Source: Clostridium sp. E02 (lineage in GTDB: Bacteria > Bacillota > Clostridia > Lachnospirales > Lachnospiraceae). Taken from it: a stretch of DNA of 64,000 nucleotides. The stretch spans positions 62,001-126,000 of the forward strand of contig NZ_RJLQ01000012.1 of assembly GCF_003833015.1 (NCBI RefSeq), read 5' to 3'. Below, one piece after another: positions 7,065 through 15,920 of this stretch. How positions within the stretch are numbered: the stretch's first letter is position 1; each line of letters starts with the position of its first letter. The position numbers were made by a program, and so were the translations under genes. The notes under the pieces are model-generated. The model had not been told where the DNA came from. It ran no database searches and saw nothing but the letters and a program-made list of their open reading frames with translations.

Positions 7065-7973
7065 ATGATAGATAGTAATCTTATAAACCTCCAAGGCATG
7101 TTGTTTTTATTAGCCGCAACTGGCGTTCTACTTAGAAAGTTAAACATATTGCCGGAAAGTGCGAAACCGGTATTGACAGATCTGGTTATTGATGTGATTT
7201 TACCCTGTAATATCATCAATTCCTTTCTGATTGAATTTAATATGGAGATCCTGAAAGGATTTGCTGTAATCCTTCTGATTGCCGCCCTGATCCAAGTGGG
7301 GTGCTTGATTTTTGCCAATACGCTTTATAACAAAGAAAAAGAAGGGCGTAAGAAGGTACTACAGTATGGAACCGTATGTTCCAATGCTGGTTTTATGGGA
7401 AATCCCATTGCCGAAGGAATCTATGGGGCCGAAGGACTGATGTATGCCTCTATTTTCCTGGTACCACAAAGAATTGTTATGTGGTCTGCCGGAGTTTCTT
7501 ATTTTACAGAAAGTCCGGATCGGAAGACTGTATTTAAAAAAGTGGCAACTCACCCTTGTATTGTTGCGGTTTATATTGGGCTATTTTTTATGGTTACCCA
7601 GATCTCCCTTCCGTTTTTTGTGACCAATACCATAAAAACCGTTGGAAACTGTACCACTGCGATTTCTATGATCTTGATTGGCACCATCCTGGCAGAAGTA
7701 AAACCAAAGACCTTATTAGACCGTGGAATTATAAAATATACCCTGATTCGGCTTTTCTTCATCCCACTGTTGGTGTTTATCTTCTGCCGGATGTTTCCGG
7801 TTCCCCCCCTCCTATCTGGAGTATCGGTTCTCTTAACTGGAATGCCGGCCGGTAGTACTACGGCGATATTGGCGGCCAAATATGATGGCGATTACATATT
7901 TGCCACCAAATGTGTGGTAGTCACGACCCTATTGTCGTTGTTTACCATTCCACTGTGGTGTATGGTTTTGTAA
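7065..7973 (+). CDS. AEC (auxin efflux carrier) family transporter
   Basis: The 302-aa protein is almost entirely hydrophobic with about ten predicted membrane segments arranged in two halves, as in the AEC/BASS-fold permeases. Typical features are the first helix (GMLFLLAATGVLLRKLNIL), LTDLVIDVILPCNIINSF near the N-terminus and LTGMPAGSTTAILAAKYDGD near the C-terminus. Bacterial members transport malate, malonate and other organic anions; the substrate here is unknown. I chose ATG 7065 because it starts just before the first helix; GAAGAG precedes it weakly. It sits alone between apt and the deaminase gene. Confidence 0.8.
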   Translation: MIDSNLINLQGMLFLLAATGVLLRKLNILPESAKPVLTDLVIDVILPCNIINSFLIEFNMEILKGFAVILLIAALIQVGCLIFANTLYNKEKEGRKKVLQYGTVCSNAGFMGNPIAEGIYGAEGLMYASIFLVPQRIVMWSAGVSYFTESPDRKTVFKKVATHPCIVAVYIGLFFMVTQISLPFFVTNTIKTVGNCTTAISMILIGTILAEVKPKTLLDRGIIKYTLIRLFFIPLLVFIFCRMFPVPPLLSGVSVLLTGMPAGSTTAILAAKYDGDYIFATKCVVVTTLLSLFTIPLWCMVL

Positions 7974-8029
7974 CACAAAACAAATCAAATGTGGTAAAAT
8001 GTTTTCAAAGAAGAAAAGGAGGGATTTTA

Positions 8030-9025
8030 ATGAGTCGATTCGAAACAGACCTACACCTACATTTAGATGGTTCCCTATCGGTTGATGTAGTTAAAAAGCT
8101 TGCCATGCAGATTGGTTATGATTTTGCCGGACAGGAGATAAATAAATATCTAACGATTCCCGATACCTGTAACAGTCTTGTGGATTATTTGAAGTGTTTT
8201 GAACTTCCAGGAAAACTGTTGCAGACAAGAGAAGGATTGGAACTTGCCAGCGAGGATTTAGCCAGACGGCTTTCTGATCAGGGAGTGATATATGGCGAGA
8301 TCCGATTTGCGCCTCAGCTTCACACGCGGAAAGGTCTTACGAAAGAACAGACGATTGAAGCGGTCAGAAAAGGACTCCAAAAGGGAATGGAAAACAGATC
8401 CATAAAATTAGAGATTTTGTTATGTTCCATGGTAAACGGATCGGACAAAGACAACGAGGAAACGTTTGAACTTGCTGCCGCTTATCTTCAGAAAGGGGTC
8501 GTGGGGGTCGATATTGCTGGACCAGAAGGAATGATTCCCATGTCTCATTTTAAACCACTTTTTCATAAGGTATATCAAAAGAACATTCCCTTTACCATAC
8601 ATGCAGGGGAATGTGGGGATAATGAAAATATTAAAAAGGCGGTATCCTATGGAGCGAAAAGAATTGGTCATGGCTGTGCAGCCATTCAATCAGAATCTTG
8701 TATGGAACTGCTAAAAAAGGAAAAAATCACGTTAGAGATGTGTGTGGTCAGTAATCTACAGACAAAAGCAGTTCCATCCATTGACGCGCATCCACTAAAA
8801 GCCTTTTATGATCGGGGAATCCATGTAACCTATAATACAGATAATATGACTGTCTCCAATACGACGCTGTCAAAAGAAGCGGAACTAATCAAAAAACATA
8901 TGGGCTTTACAGATGCGGATTTACAGAAGATGAACCGGTATGCATTGGAGGCCTCATTTTTAGAGGAAGCGGAGAAAGAAAAAATAATTGCAATTTTCGA
9001 CAAGAATAATTATAATGAATGTTAA
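8030..9025 (+). CDS. add: Adenosine deaminase family protein
   Basis: Adenosine deaminase converts adenosine to inosine in purine salvage. The 331-aa TIM-barrel protein has the zinc site DLHLHLDGS, HAGE with the catalytic Glu, RIGHG, and NTDN near the C-terminus. In the animal enzymes the last motif is TDDP; the second Asp is Asn here, a pattern I recall from other Firmicutes members, so adenosine is likely but a related substrate cannot be excluded. AAAGGAGGG is 7 bases before ATG 8030; the reading frame upstream overlaps the permease gene and is not used. Confidence 0.88.
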   Translation: MSRFETDLHLHLDGSLSVDVVKKLAMQIGYDFAGQEINKYLTIPDTCNSLVDYLKCFELPGKLLQTREGLELASEDLARRLSDQGVIYGEIRFAPQLHTRKGLTKEQTIEAVRKGLQKGMENRSIKLEILLCSMVNGSDKDNEETFELAAAYLQKGVVGVDIAGPEGMIPMSHFKPLFHKVYQKNIPFTIHAGECGDNENIKKAVSYGAKRIGHGCAAIQSESCMELLKKEKITLEMCVVSNLQTKAVPSIDAHPLKAFYDRGIHVTYNTDNMTVSNTTLSKEAELIKKHMGFTDADLQKMNRYALEASFLEEAEKEKIIAIFDKNNYNEC

Positions 9026-9075
9026 CTACGTTTAAAATCAGTAAAAATAGGAGTGTTACAAGAAGGTGATGGCAT

Positions 9076-11400
9076 ATGGCAGATAATCCAAAGATGGAAA
9101 ACAAGAATTTGGCAGCTTTACAAAACGAGCAGAAAGAAATTCAAAAGCTGGATGCAGACCTGGAGGCTCCGGCTGATTTTACCAGTCCAAATGTGCTCTA
9201 TAAAGAGCTGGTGGCAAGCATAAAGAGGTATCATCCATCGGATGACATCTCCATGATCGAGAGAGCCTATCACATTGCAGATGATGCGCATAAGGAACAG
9301 CTGCGTAAGTCTGGAGAACCATATATCATACACCCCCTCTGTGTTGCCATTATTTTGGCTGATCTAGAGATGGACAAGGAAACCATTGTCGCAGGAATTC
9401 TTCATGATGTGGTAGAAGACACCGTTATGTCCTTAGATGAGCTGAAAGCTGAATTTGGGGAAGAAGTGGCTCTCTTGGTAGATGGAGTTACGAAGCTGAC
9501 CCAAATCTCCTGGTCCATGGATAAGATGGAGATTCAAGCAGAGAACTTAAGAAAGATGTTCCTTGCCATGGCAAAGGATATCCGTGTAATTATCATCAAA
9601 CTTGCAGACCGGCTTCATAATATGCGTACGCTAAAATACATGAAACCAGAAAAACAGAAGGATAAGGCAAAAGAGACCATGGAGATCTATGCTCCCCTTG
9701 CCCATCGTCTTGGTATTTCTAAGATCAAGATCGAACTGGATGATCTGTCGTTAAAATATCTGCATCCAGATGTTTATTATGAATTGGCAGAAAAAATATC
9801 ATTAAAAAAGGATGCCAGAGAATACTTTGTAAAGAGCATTGTAGATGAGGTGAGAGATCACTTAAATAGCTCTGGGATCGAAGCAAGTATCGACGGACGG
9901 GTAAAGCACTTCTTTAGTATCTACAAAAAGATGGTGAACCAGAATAAGATGCTGGATCAGATCTACGATCTGTTTGCAGTTCGCATCATTGTAGACAATG
10001 TGAAAGATTGCTATGCAGCCCTTGGTGTGATTCATGAACTCTATAAGCCAATACCTGGTCGTTTTAAAGATTACATTGCTATGCCAAAACCCAATATGTA
10101 TCAGTCTCTTCATACCACGTTAATTGGGAACAATGGTCAGCCCTTTGAGATTCAGATTCGGACATTTGAGATGCACCGGACGGCAGAGTTTGGAATCGCT
10201 GCTCATTGGAAATACAAAGAAATCGGAAGTGGCCAGGTGGCAGCAGGAAAAGAAGAAGAGAAATTAAGCTGGCTTCGTCAGATTCTGGAATGGCAGAAGG
10301 ATATGTCCGATAACAAGGAATTCCTAAACATGGTAAAGGGCGATTTGGATCTGTTTTCAGACAGTGTTTATTGCTTTACACCTTCTGGAGATGTAAAGAA
10401 TCTTCCAAGTGGTTCCACCCCCATTGATTTTGCTTATTCCATCCACAGTGCAGTGGGCAATAAGATGGTTGGTTCAAGAGTCAATGGAAAACTGGTAAAC
10501 ATTGATTATGTGATTCAAAATGGGGATCAGGTGGAAGTCATCACCTCTCAAAACAGCAAGGGACCAAGCAGAGATTGGCTGAACCTGGTGAAAAGTACAC
10601 AGGCGAAGAATAAGATCAACCAGTGGTTTAAGACAGAATTAAAAGAAGACAATATCCTCAAAGGCAAGGAGATGGTGGATCGCTACTGTAAGACAAAGGG
10701 CATCAACTATCCTGAAGTCAACAAGCCAGAATATCAGGAAAAGGTGATGAAACGCTATGCGTTTCGAGATTGGGATTCGGTTCTTGCTTCCATCGGTCAC
10801 GGTGGTTTAAAAGAGGGCCAGGTCATCAATAAGATGGTAGATGAACGGGATAAGAAATTAAAGAAACAGGTTACGGACAGCACCATCTTAAATGATATAG
10901 AAGACATGGGCAATAAGATGCCTCTTAAAAGAAGGTCTGGCAGTGGAATTGTCGTTAAGGGAATTCATGATTTGGCGGTCCGCTTCTCCAAGTGCTGCAG
11001 CCCGGTACCAGGAGATGAGATCATTGGGTTTGTAACCAGAGGAAGAGGGATTTCCATTCATAGAACGGATTGTGTCAATGTGTTTAATTTACCGGAGGAT
11101 GAGAGAAACCGGTTGATTGATGCAGAGTGGCAAGAGAACGAAGGTGAGGACACCAAAGAACGATATTCATCGGAAATAAAGATTTATGCCAATAACCGGA
11201 TCGGAATGTTTGTAGATATCTCCAAGGTATTTACAGAACGACAGATTGATATCACATCAATGAATTCCAGAACCAATAAACAGGGAAAAGCCACCGTCAC
11301 CATGACATTTGATATCCATGGGGTTGAGGAGCTTGGGAAACTGGTGGATAAATTGAGACAAATCGAAGGTGTAATTGACATAGAGAGGACTGCGGGCTAA
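9076..11400 (+). CDS. relA: Bifunctional (p)ppGpp synthetase/hydrolase
   Basis: This long RelA/SpoT homologue (774 aa) controls the stringent response. Domains in order: HD hydrolase (HDVVEDT near residue 111, RLHNMRTL), synthetase (RFKDYIAMPKPNMYQSLHTT near residue 328, where RFKD is the RxKD type of bifunctional enzymes), TGS (FTPSGDVKNLPSGSTPIDFA), the conserved Cys/zinc-finger region (KCCSPVPGDEIIGFVTRGRG), and a C-terminal ACT domain. Both catalytic centres look intact. AAGGTG precedes the ATG by 9 bases. The stop codon lies within a terminator-like hairpin. Confidence 0.96.
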   Translation: MADNPKMENKNLAALQNEQKEIQKLDADLEAPADFTSPNVLYKELVASIKRYHPSDDISMIERAYHIADDAHKEQLRKSGEPYIIHPLCVAIILADLEMDKETIVAGILHDVVEDTVMSLDELKAEFGEEVALLVDGVTKLTQISWSMDKMEIQAENLRKMFLAMAKDIRVIIIKLADRLHNMRTLKYMKPEKQKDKAKETMEIYAPLAHRLGISKIKIELDDLSLKYLHPDVYYELAEKISLKKDAREYFVKSIVDEVRDHLNSSGIEASIDGRVKHFFSIYKKMVNQNKMLDQIYDLFAVRIIVDNVKDCYAALGVIHELYKPIPGRFKDYIAMPKPNMYQSLHTTLIGNNGQPFEIQIRTFEMHRTAEFGIAAHWKYKEIGSGQVAAGKEEEKLSWLRQILEWQKDMSDNKEFLNMVKGDLDLFSDSVYCFTPSGDVKNLPSGSTPIDFAYSIHSAVGNKMVGSRVNGKLVNIDYVIQNGDQVEVITSQNSKGPSRDWLNLVKSTQAKNKINQWFKTELKEDNILKGKEMVDRYCKTKGINYPEVNKPEYQEKVMKRYAFRDWDSVLASIGHGGLKEGQVINKMVDERDKKLKKQVTDSTILNDIEDMGNKMPLKRRSGSGIVVKGIHDLAVRFSKCCSPVPGDEIIGFVTRGRGISIHRTDCVNVFNLPEDERNRLIDAEWQENEGEDTKERYSSEIKIYANNRIGMFVDISKVFTERQIDITSMNSRTNKQGKATVTMTFDIHGVEELGKLVDKLRQIEGVIDIERTAG

Positions 11401-11417
11401 CGCAGTTTTCTCTTTTT
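11382..11417 (+). terminator. Hairpin at the end of relA
   Basis: ACTGCG and CGCAGT flank GGCTAA, extended by AGAG/CTCT and followed by TTTTT. The relA stop codon lies in the loop. It may attenuate transcription into the acyltransferase gene 25 bases downstream. Confidence 0.65.
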
Positions 11418-11441
11418 GTAGCGTGGAAGGGATGATGGACT

Positions 11442-12422
11442 ATGGTTTATCCGGTAAAGTATAATCCACAGACAGTGAAAAGCCTGACAAAGCTGACGAT
11501 GCCAGTAGAGGGAGAACGATTTCCCTTTATGCAGATCGATCGGGACAGCTATATTGTAGGAGCTGAGATACAATCAGGAATTAATTTTAATCTTTCATTA
11601 GGAGTTCACTGTATACAAATTGGAAAGTACTGTGCACTTGCAGATAATATCACCTTTCTGGTGGATCTAAATCACGATTATCGTTCTATCTTTCAGGGGA
11701 GTCCAGGATTTTTCAACCTTTCGCCTGTTCCCAAAACCAGAAAAAAAGGAACGGTGATCCTTCAAAATGACGTATGGATTGGCAGAGGGGTCACGATTAT
11801 GAGTGGAGTTACCATTCACAATGGAGCTGTGGTTGGCGCAGAGAGTGTAGTAACAAAATCCATTCCTCCCTATGCCATAGCTGCTGGTAACCCAGCAAAA
11901 ATTGTAGGGTATCGGTTTACAGAAGAGCAAAGAAACAAGCTCAATGCCATCGGTTGGTGGAACTGGTCAGAAGAACTTCTTCGTGACAGACAGGCAGACT
12001 TTCTGCTGCCAGTGGAGGCATTTACAGAGAAATATGACAAAGCCGCTGAGGAAGAATGGAATCAGGCAGAACCCATTGATCTTACCGATCTCCCAAAGAA
12101 TATTCTATTGATTGCTGATGATAAAGAGCCTTTTTCTTTATGGGAACGGATCGTAACTGAGTTTATAAACAAGGGGGAAAAAGAATCCAGATTGATTGTC
12201 TATGCAGAAGAGGATCTATCTGCGTCCAAACATACCCCCCCATCGAATCAAGCAAATGTGGTATTTAAAACGGGAAGCAAAGAAGCGCTTCGGGGGCTTT
12301 TTGCAGGCTGCCAGTATTTTATTACCACAAGAAAAGAAGATAATATCTTGTGGACAGAGTATGCCAATCATTATGATACGAAATTACTGTATGGAACCGA
12401 TATTCCCATATTTGCGGATTAA
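11442..12422 (+). CDS. Hexapeptide-repeat acyltransferase (CatB/Vat-like) with extra C-terminal domain
   Basis: Residues 1-175 form a left-handed parallel beta-helix acyltransferase like the xenobiotic/chloramphenicol acetyltransferase class: repeats such as VWIGRGVTIMSGVTIHNGAV and the end IPPYAIAAGNPAKIVGYRF are diagnostic. Residues about 210-326 form a second region, beginning LPKNILLIADDKEPF, that I do not recognise; similar tails occur in enzymes decorating cell-surface glycans. The acceptor is unknown. It uses ATG 11442 after GAAGGGATG. It lies between relA and the MBL-fold gene. Confidence 0.75.
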   Translation: MVYPVKYNPQTVKSLTKLTMPVEGERFPFMQIDRDSYIVGAEIQSGINFNLSLGVHCIQIGKYCALADNITFLVDLNHDYRSIFQGSPGFFNLSPVPKTRKKGTVILQNDVWIGRGVTIMSGVTIHNGAVVGAESVVTKSIPPYAIAAGNPAKIVGYRFTEEQRNKLNAIGWWNWSEELLRDRQADFLLPVEAFTEKYDKAAEEEWNQAEPIDLTDLPKNILLIADDKEPFSLWERIVTEFINKGEKESRLIVYAEEDLSASKHTPPSNQANVVFKTGSKEALRGLFAGCQYFITTRKEDNILWTEYANHYDTKLLYGTDIPIFAD

Positions 12423-12462
12423 GATAGAAACGAAAAAAGAAACAAAAGATAGGAGAAAACAT

Positions 12463-13107
12463 ATGAGCGATTTTAGAATCAAAGCCTATCCAGTGGGGCA
12501 AATGGATACCAACTGTTATGTAATATACCGGGAATCATTACAAAAGGCAGTAATAATTGATCCGGGAGATGAAGGTGCATTTCTCCTGGATCGCCTGAAT
12601 AAATTATCTGTGACTCCGGAAGCGATATTGTTAACACACGGTCATTTCGATCACATTATGGCAGTTCGTACCATCAAGGATGCATACCCAGAATGTAAAA
12701 TTTACGCGGGAAAGTTGGAAAAAGATTTATTAGAAGATCCGGCTATTAATTTATCCGCTAATTTTGGAAAAGCATTGCAGATAAAACCTGATTTATACAT
12801 GAATGATCAGGAGATACTTTCCCTTGCTGGTATCTCCTTCCGGGTTTTGTTTACGCCTGGTCATACTGGTGGCTCTGTCTGCTATCTGGTAGAGGAAGAA
12901 GGGGTTTTAATAAGCGGGGATACGCTTTTTTATCAATCTTTAGGCCGAACGGATCTCCCCACTGGAGATCAGCGTAAAATAATAAACTCCATCAAAGAGA
13001 AGCTTTACACACTGCCAGAAGATACCATGGTATACCCAGGGCATGGAGAAATTACGACGATTGCTCATGAGAAAGTATATAACCCGGTTGCGTTATATAG
13101 AGAATAA
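12463..13107 (+). CDS. Metallo-beta-lactamase-fold hydrolase, glyoxalase II-like
   Basis: The 214-aa protein has the complete zinc-binding set: LTHGHFDHI (HxHxDH), TPGHTGGSVCYL, SGDTLF and YPGHGEIT. It resembles YqgX/glyoxalase II-like hydrolases, which cleave thioesters; the natural substrate is not known. ATG 12463 follows AGGAG by 8 bases; a frame extending upstream overlaps the previous gene. Position directly before hemZ and hisS matches the order I recall in Clostridia, where it is commonly cotranscribed. Confidence 0.88.
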   Translation: MSDFRIKAYPVGQMDTNCYVIYRESLQKAVIIDPGDEGAFLLDRLNKLSVTPEAILLTHGHFDHIMAVRTIKDAYPECKIYAGKLEKDLLEDPAINLSANFGKALQIKPDLYMNDQEILSLAGISFRVLFTPGHTGGSVCYLVEEEGVLISGDTLFYQSLGRTDLPTGDQRKIINSIKEKLYTLPEDTMVYPGHGEITTIAHEKVYNPVALYRE

Positions 13108-13129
13108 AGAATATGATAGGACTAAAAAT

Positions 13130-14584
13130 ATGATAGGATTAAGATTAGAGGACCCATCGTTTGAACAAGACATCAGAGAATTGCTTATGGCTTTTTTCCC
13201 TGGGGAACTGTTTGACCATGAAGAGGATAAAGAGATGGAATACCGGCTCCTTTTCTATGGGAAAACGAAAGACAATACGTTCATTTGTACCATAGAGGAT
13301 CGGTTACAGGGAAAATCAAAGACATCCTCCGTCTTACTTACGAATAAGAATCGTCTGGAAACCAAGAATCAGATTAAGCGGCTTATTTACGGTATGGCAA
13401 AGGAACTCACCGGAAACTCCCTTCCCTGGGGGACGCTAACCGGAATCCGTCCCACGAAGATAGCCATGACGAAGCTTATAAATGGGGAAAGCCTAAAAGA
13501 AGTGAAACGGGATATAAAAGAGACATATCTGACCAGTGATCAAAAAGTGGATTTGAGTTTGGAAATCGCAGGGCGGGAACTTGACCTGATATCGAAATTT
13601 GATTATAAAAAAGGGTACAGCCTGTATGTGGGAATCCCATTTTGTCCTACGACATGTCTGTATTGTTCCTTCACTTCTTACCCCATCCGTCGTTGGGAAA
13701 GCCGGATGTCGGAGTATTTAGATGCTTTGGAAAAAGAACTTTCCTATGTGTCTCGTAGAATGGAAGGAACCCCTTTGCATACGGTCTATATCGGAGGGGG
13801 CACCCCCACTTCGTTAAGTGCGATGCATCTGGAAAGACTCATTACCCATATAAGAGAAACGTTTGATTTTTCTGAAGTTTTGGAATTTACCGTAGAGGCA
13901 GGGAGACCTGACAGCATTACAGAAGAAAAATTAAGGGTTTTAAAGGATTATGGAGTTACTAGAATTTCCATTAATCCCCAGACCATGAAACAGGAGACTC
14001 TTAACATCATTGGACGGCATCATACAGTTGACATGGTAAAGGAACAATTTTACCGGGCAAGGGATATGGGATTTGATAACATCAATATGGATTTGATCAT
14101 CGGACTTCCAGATGAAGAGCTGTCAGATATTAAAAGAACGATGGAAGAGATCAAACGTTTAAATCCAGATGGAATTACCGTTCATTCTCTGGCAATCAAG
14201 CGAGCAGCCCGCCTTCGTATGTTCCGGGAACAATACGAAGACATCAAAATTACAAACACCCAGGAGATGATTGACTTAACCGCTTCCTATGCAAGGGAGA
14301 TGGGACAGGAGCCGTATTACCTCTACCGCCAAAAAAACATGGCTGGAAATTTTGAAAATGTGGGCTATTCCAGACCGTCTAAAGCATGTATCTATAACAT
14401 TCTAATCATGGAAGAAAAGCAAACCATTGTTGCATGTGGGGCAGGAACCTCGTCAAAGATACTGTTTCCGAAAGAAAACCGTCTGGAACGAGTGGAGAAT
14501 GTAAAAGATGTGGAACAATATATGTCTAGAATCGATGAAATGATTGAAAGAAAAGAAAAAATGCTTGCAAAATTGGAAATGTAA
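13130..14584 (+). CDS. hemZ: Coproporphyrinogen III oxidase-like radical SAM protein HemZ
   Basis: The 484-aa protein contains the radical SAM cluster motif CPTTCLYCSF (C-x3-C-x2-C) after a roughly 160-residue N-terminal region typical of HemZ. Further hallmarks are YIGGGTPTSLS, ARDMGFDNINMDLIIGLPDE and EEKQTIVACGAGTSSK. It belongs to the HemN/HemZ/HemW family; HemZ function in anaerobes is uncertain (porphyrin-related or haem handling). ATG 13130 is preceded by AGGA at 9 bases. The start region is tandemly duplicated: ATATGATAGGA occurs at 13111 and again at 13128, the first copy opening a six-codon frame whose TGA overlaps the real ATG. Confidence 0.88.
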   Translation: MIGLRLEDPSFEQDIRELLMAFFPGELFDHEEDKEMEYRLLFYGKTKDNTFICTIEDRLQGKSKTSSVLLTNKNRLETKNQIKRLIYGMAKELTGNSLPWGTLTGIRPTKIAMTKLINGESLKEVKRDIKETYLTSDQKVDLSLEIAGRELDLISKFDYKKGYSLYVGIPFCPTTCLYCSFTSYPIRRWESRMSEYLDALEKELSYVSRRMEGTPLHTVYIGGGTPTSLSAMHLERLITHIRETFDFSEVLEFTVEAGRPDSITEEKLRVLKDYGVTRISINPQTMKQETLNIIGRHHTVDMVKEQFYRARDMGFDNINMDLIIGLPDEELSDIKRTMEEIKRLNPDGITVHSLAIKRAARLRMFREQYEDIKITNTQEMIDLTASYAREMGQEPYYLYRQKNMAGNFENVGYSRPSKACIYNILIMEEKQTIVACGAGTSSKILFPKENRLERVENVKDVEQYMSRIDEMIERKEKMLAKLEM

Positions 14585-14638
14585 CTTACAATAGAAACAG
14601 GATTTATTTCTGTAGAATATAAAAATGGAGTGAATAAT

Positions 14639-15898
14639 ATGGCATTAAAAAAGAAACCGGTAACTGGGATGAAAGACATTCTTCCGGCTGAGATGCAGGT
14701 TCGTGACTATGTGATGAAGCAGATTCGGGAAACTTACGATGGATTTGGGTTTCAGTCCATTGAAACACCTTGTGTGGAACATATCGAAAACCTGACAAGC
14801 AAACAGGGCGGAGACAATGAAAAGCTGATTTTTAAAGTGATGAAGCGTGGAGATAAATTAAATCTTGATGCGGCACAGACAGAAAATGACTTGGTTGACA
14901 GCGGACTTCGGTATGATCTGACCGTTCCCTTATCCAGATATTATTCCAATCATGCAGCGGAATTACCAACCCCCTTTAAATCCCTGCAGATGGGAAGTGT
15001 ATGGAGAGCAGACCGTCCCCAAAAAGGAAGATTTAGACAGTTTGTTCAGTGTGATATTGATATACTGGGAGATCCGTCCCGATTGGCAGAGATTGAACTG
15101 ATTTTAGCGACCACGACGTTGCTTGGAAAGATTGGATTTAAAGGGTATACCGTAAGGATCAATGACCGAAATATTTTAAAGGGCATGGCAGCTTCCTGTG
15201 GATTTTCGGAAGAATCCTATGATCAGGTGTTTATCATTCTAGATAAGATGGACAAGATCGGAATGGACGGAGTGGCAAAAGAACTGGTAGAAGCCGGTTA
15301 TGATGAAGATAATGTGAAAAAATACCTTGCACTTTTTGAACAGGTTACTCCAGATGCAAAAGGAGTCCGCAGTTTGAAAACGCTTTTAGATGGATCTATG
15401 GATCCGGAACAGGCAGAGAATCTGGCGGCAATGATAGACAGCGTAAGCCAGATTTCCAAAAGCCAGTTCCATATAGTATTTGATCCGACTCTGGTGAGAG
15501 GAATGTCTTATTACACAGGAACCATATTTGAGATCCAGGTGGAAGGATTCCCAGGTTCCGTAGGCGGTGGTGGCCGTTATGATAAGATGATCGGGAAATT
15601 TACTGGGATGGACACTCCGGCATGCGGATTTTCCATCGGATTTGAACGCATCATCACCATCTTGATGGACGAAGGATTTACCGTTCCAGGAAAAGAAGAG
15701 AAACTGGCAATCCTGATTGAAAAGGGCGTCAGCGATGAGGTGATGAACCATGCGGTGACGGAAGCCATGAACAAGAGAGAAAAAGGTTCCGTTGTCTTAG
15801 TTGCCCAGATGAATAAGAATAAAAAGTTCCAAAAAGAAAATCTGGAAAAAGAAGGCTACAATCAATTTAAAGAATATTATAAAGATGCTTTGAAATAA
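14639..15898 (+). CDS. hisS: Histidine--tRNA ligase
   Basis: A class II aminoacyl-tRNA synthetase of 419 aa. Visible motifs: motif 2 region GSVWRADRPQKGRFRQFVQC, the histidine-specific segment LVRGMSYYTGTIFE, and motif 3 FSIGFERIITIL. YDLTVPLSRY is also typical of HisRS. GGAG lies before ATG 14639; a GTG three codons upstream (14630) overlaps that site and is less likely. The aspS gene follows after 22 bases, so the two are very probably one transcript, the usual hisS-aspS pair of Firmicutes. Confidence 0.96.
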   Translation: MALKKKPVTGMKDILPAEMQVRDYVMKQIRETYDGFGFQSIETPCVEHIENLTSKQGGDNEKLIFKVMKRGDKLNLDAAQTENDLVDSGLRYDLTVPLSRYYSNHAAELPTPFKSLQMGSVWRADRPQKGRFRQFVQCDIDILGDPSRLAEIELILATTTLLGKIGFKGYTVRINDRNILKGMAASCGFSEESYDQVFIILDKMDKIGMDGVAKELVEAGYDEDNVKKYLALFEQVTPDAKGVRSLKTLLDGSMDPEQAENLAAMIDSVSQISKSQFHIVFDPTLVRGMSYYTGTIFEIQVEGFPGSVGGGGRYDKMIGKFTGMDTPACGFSIGFERIITILMDEGFTVPGKEEKLAILIEKGVSDEVMNHAVTEAMNKREKGSVVLVAQMNKNKKFQKENLEKEGYNQFKEYYKDALK

Positions 15899-15920
15899 GT
15901 GAAAACAGCAGGAGGAAGTT

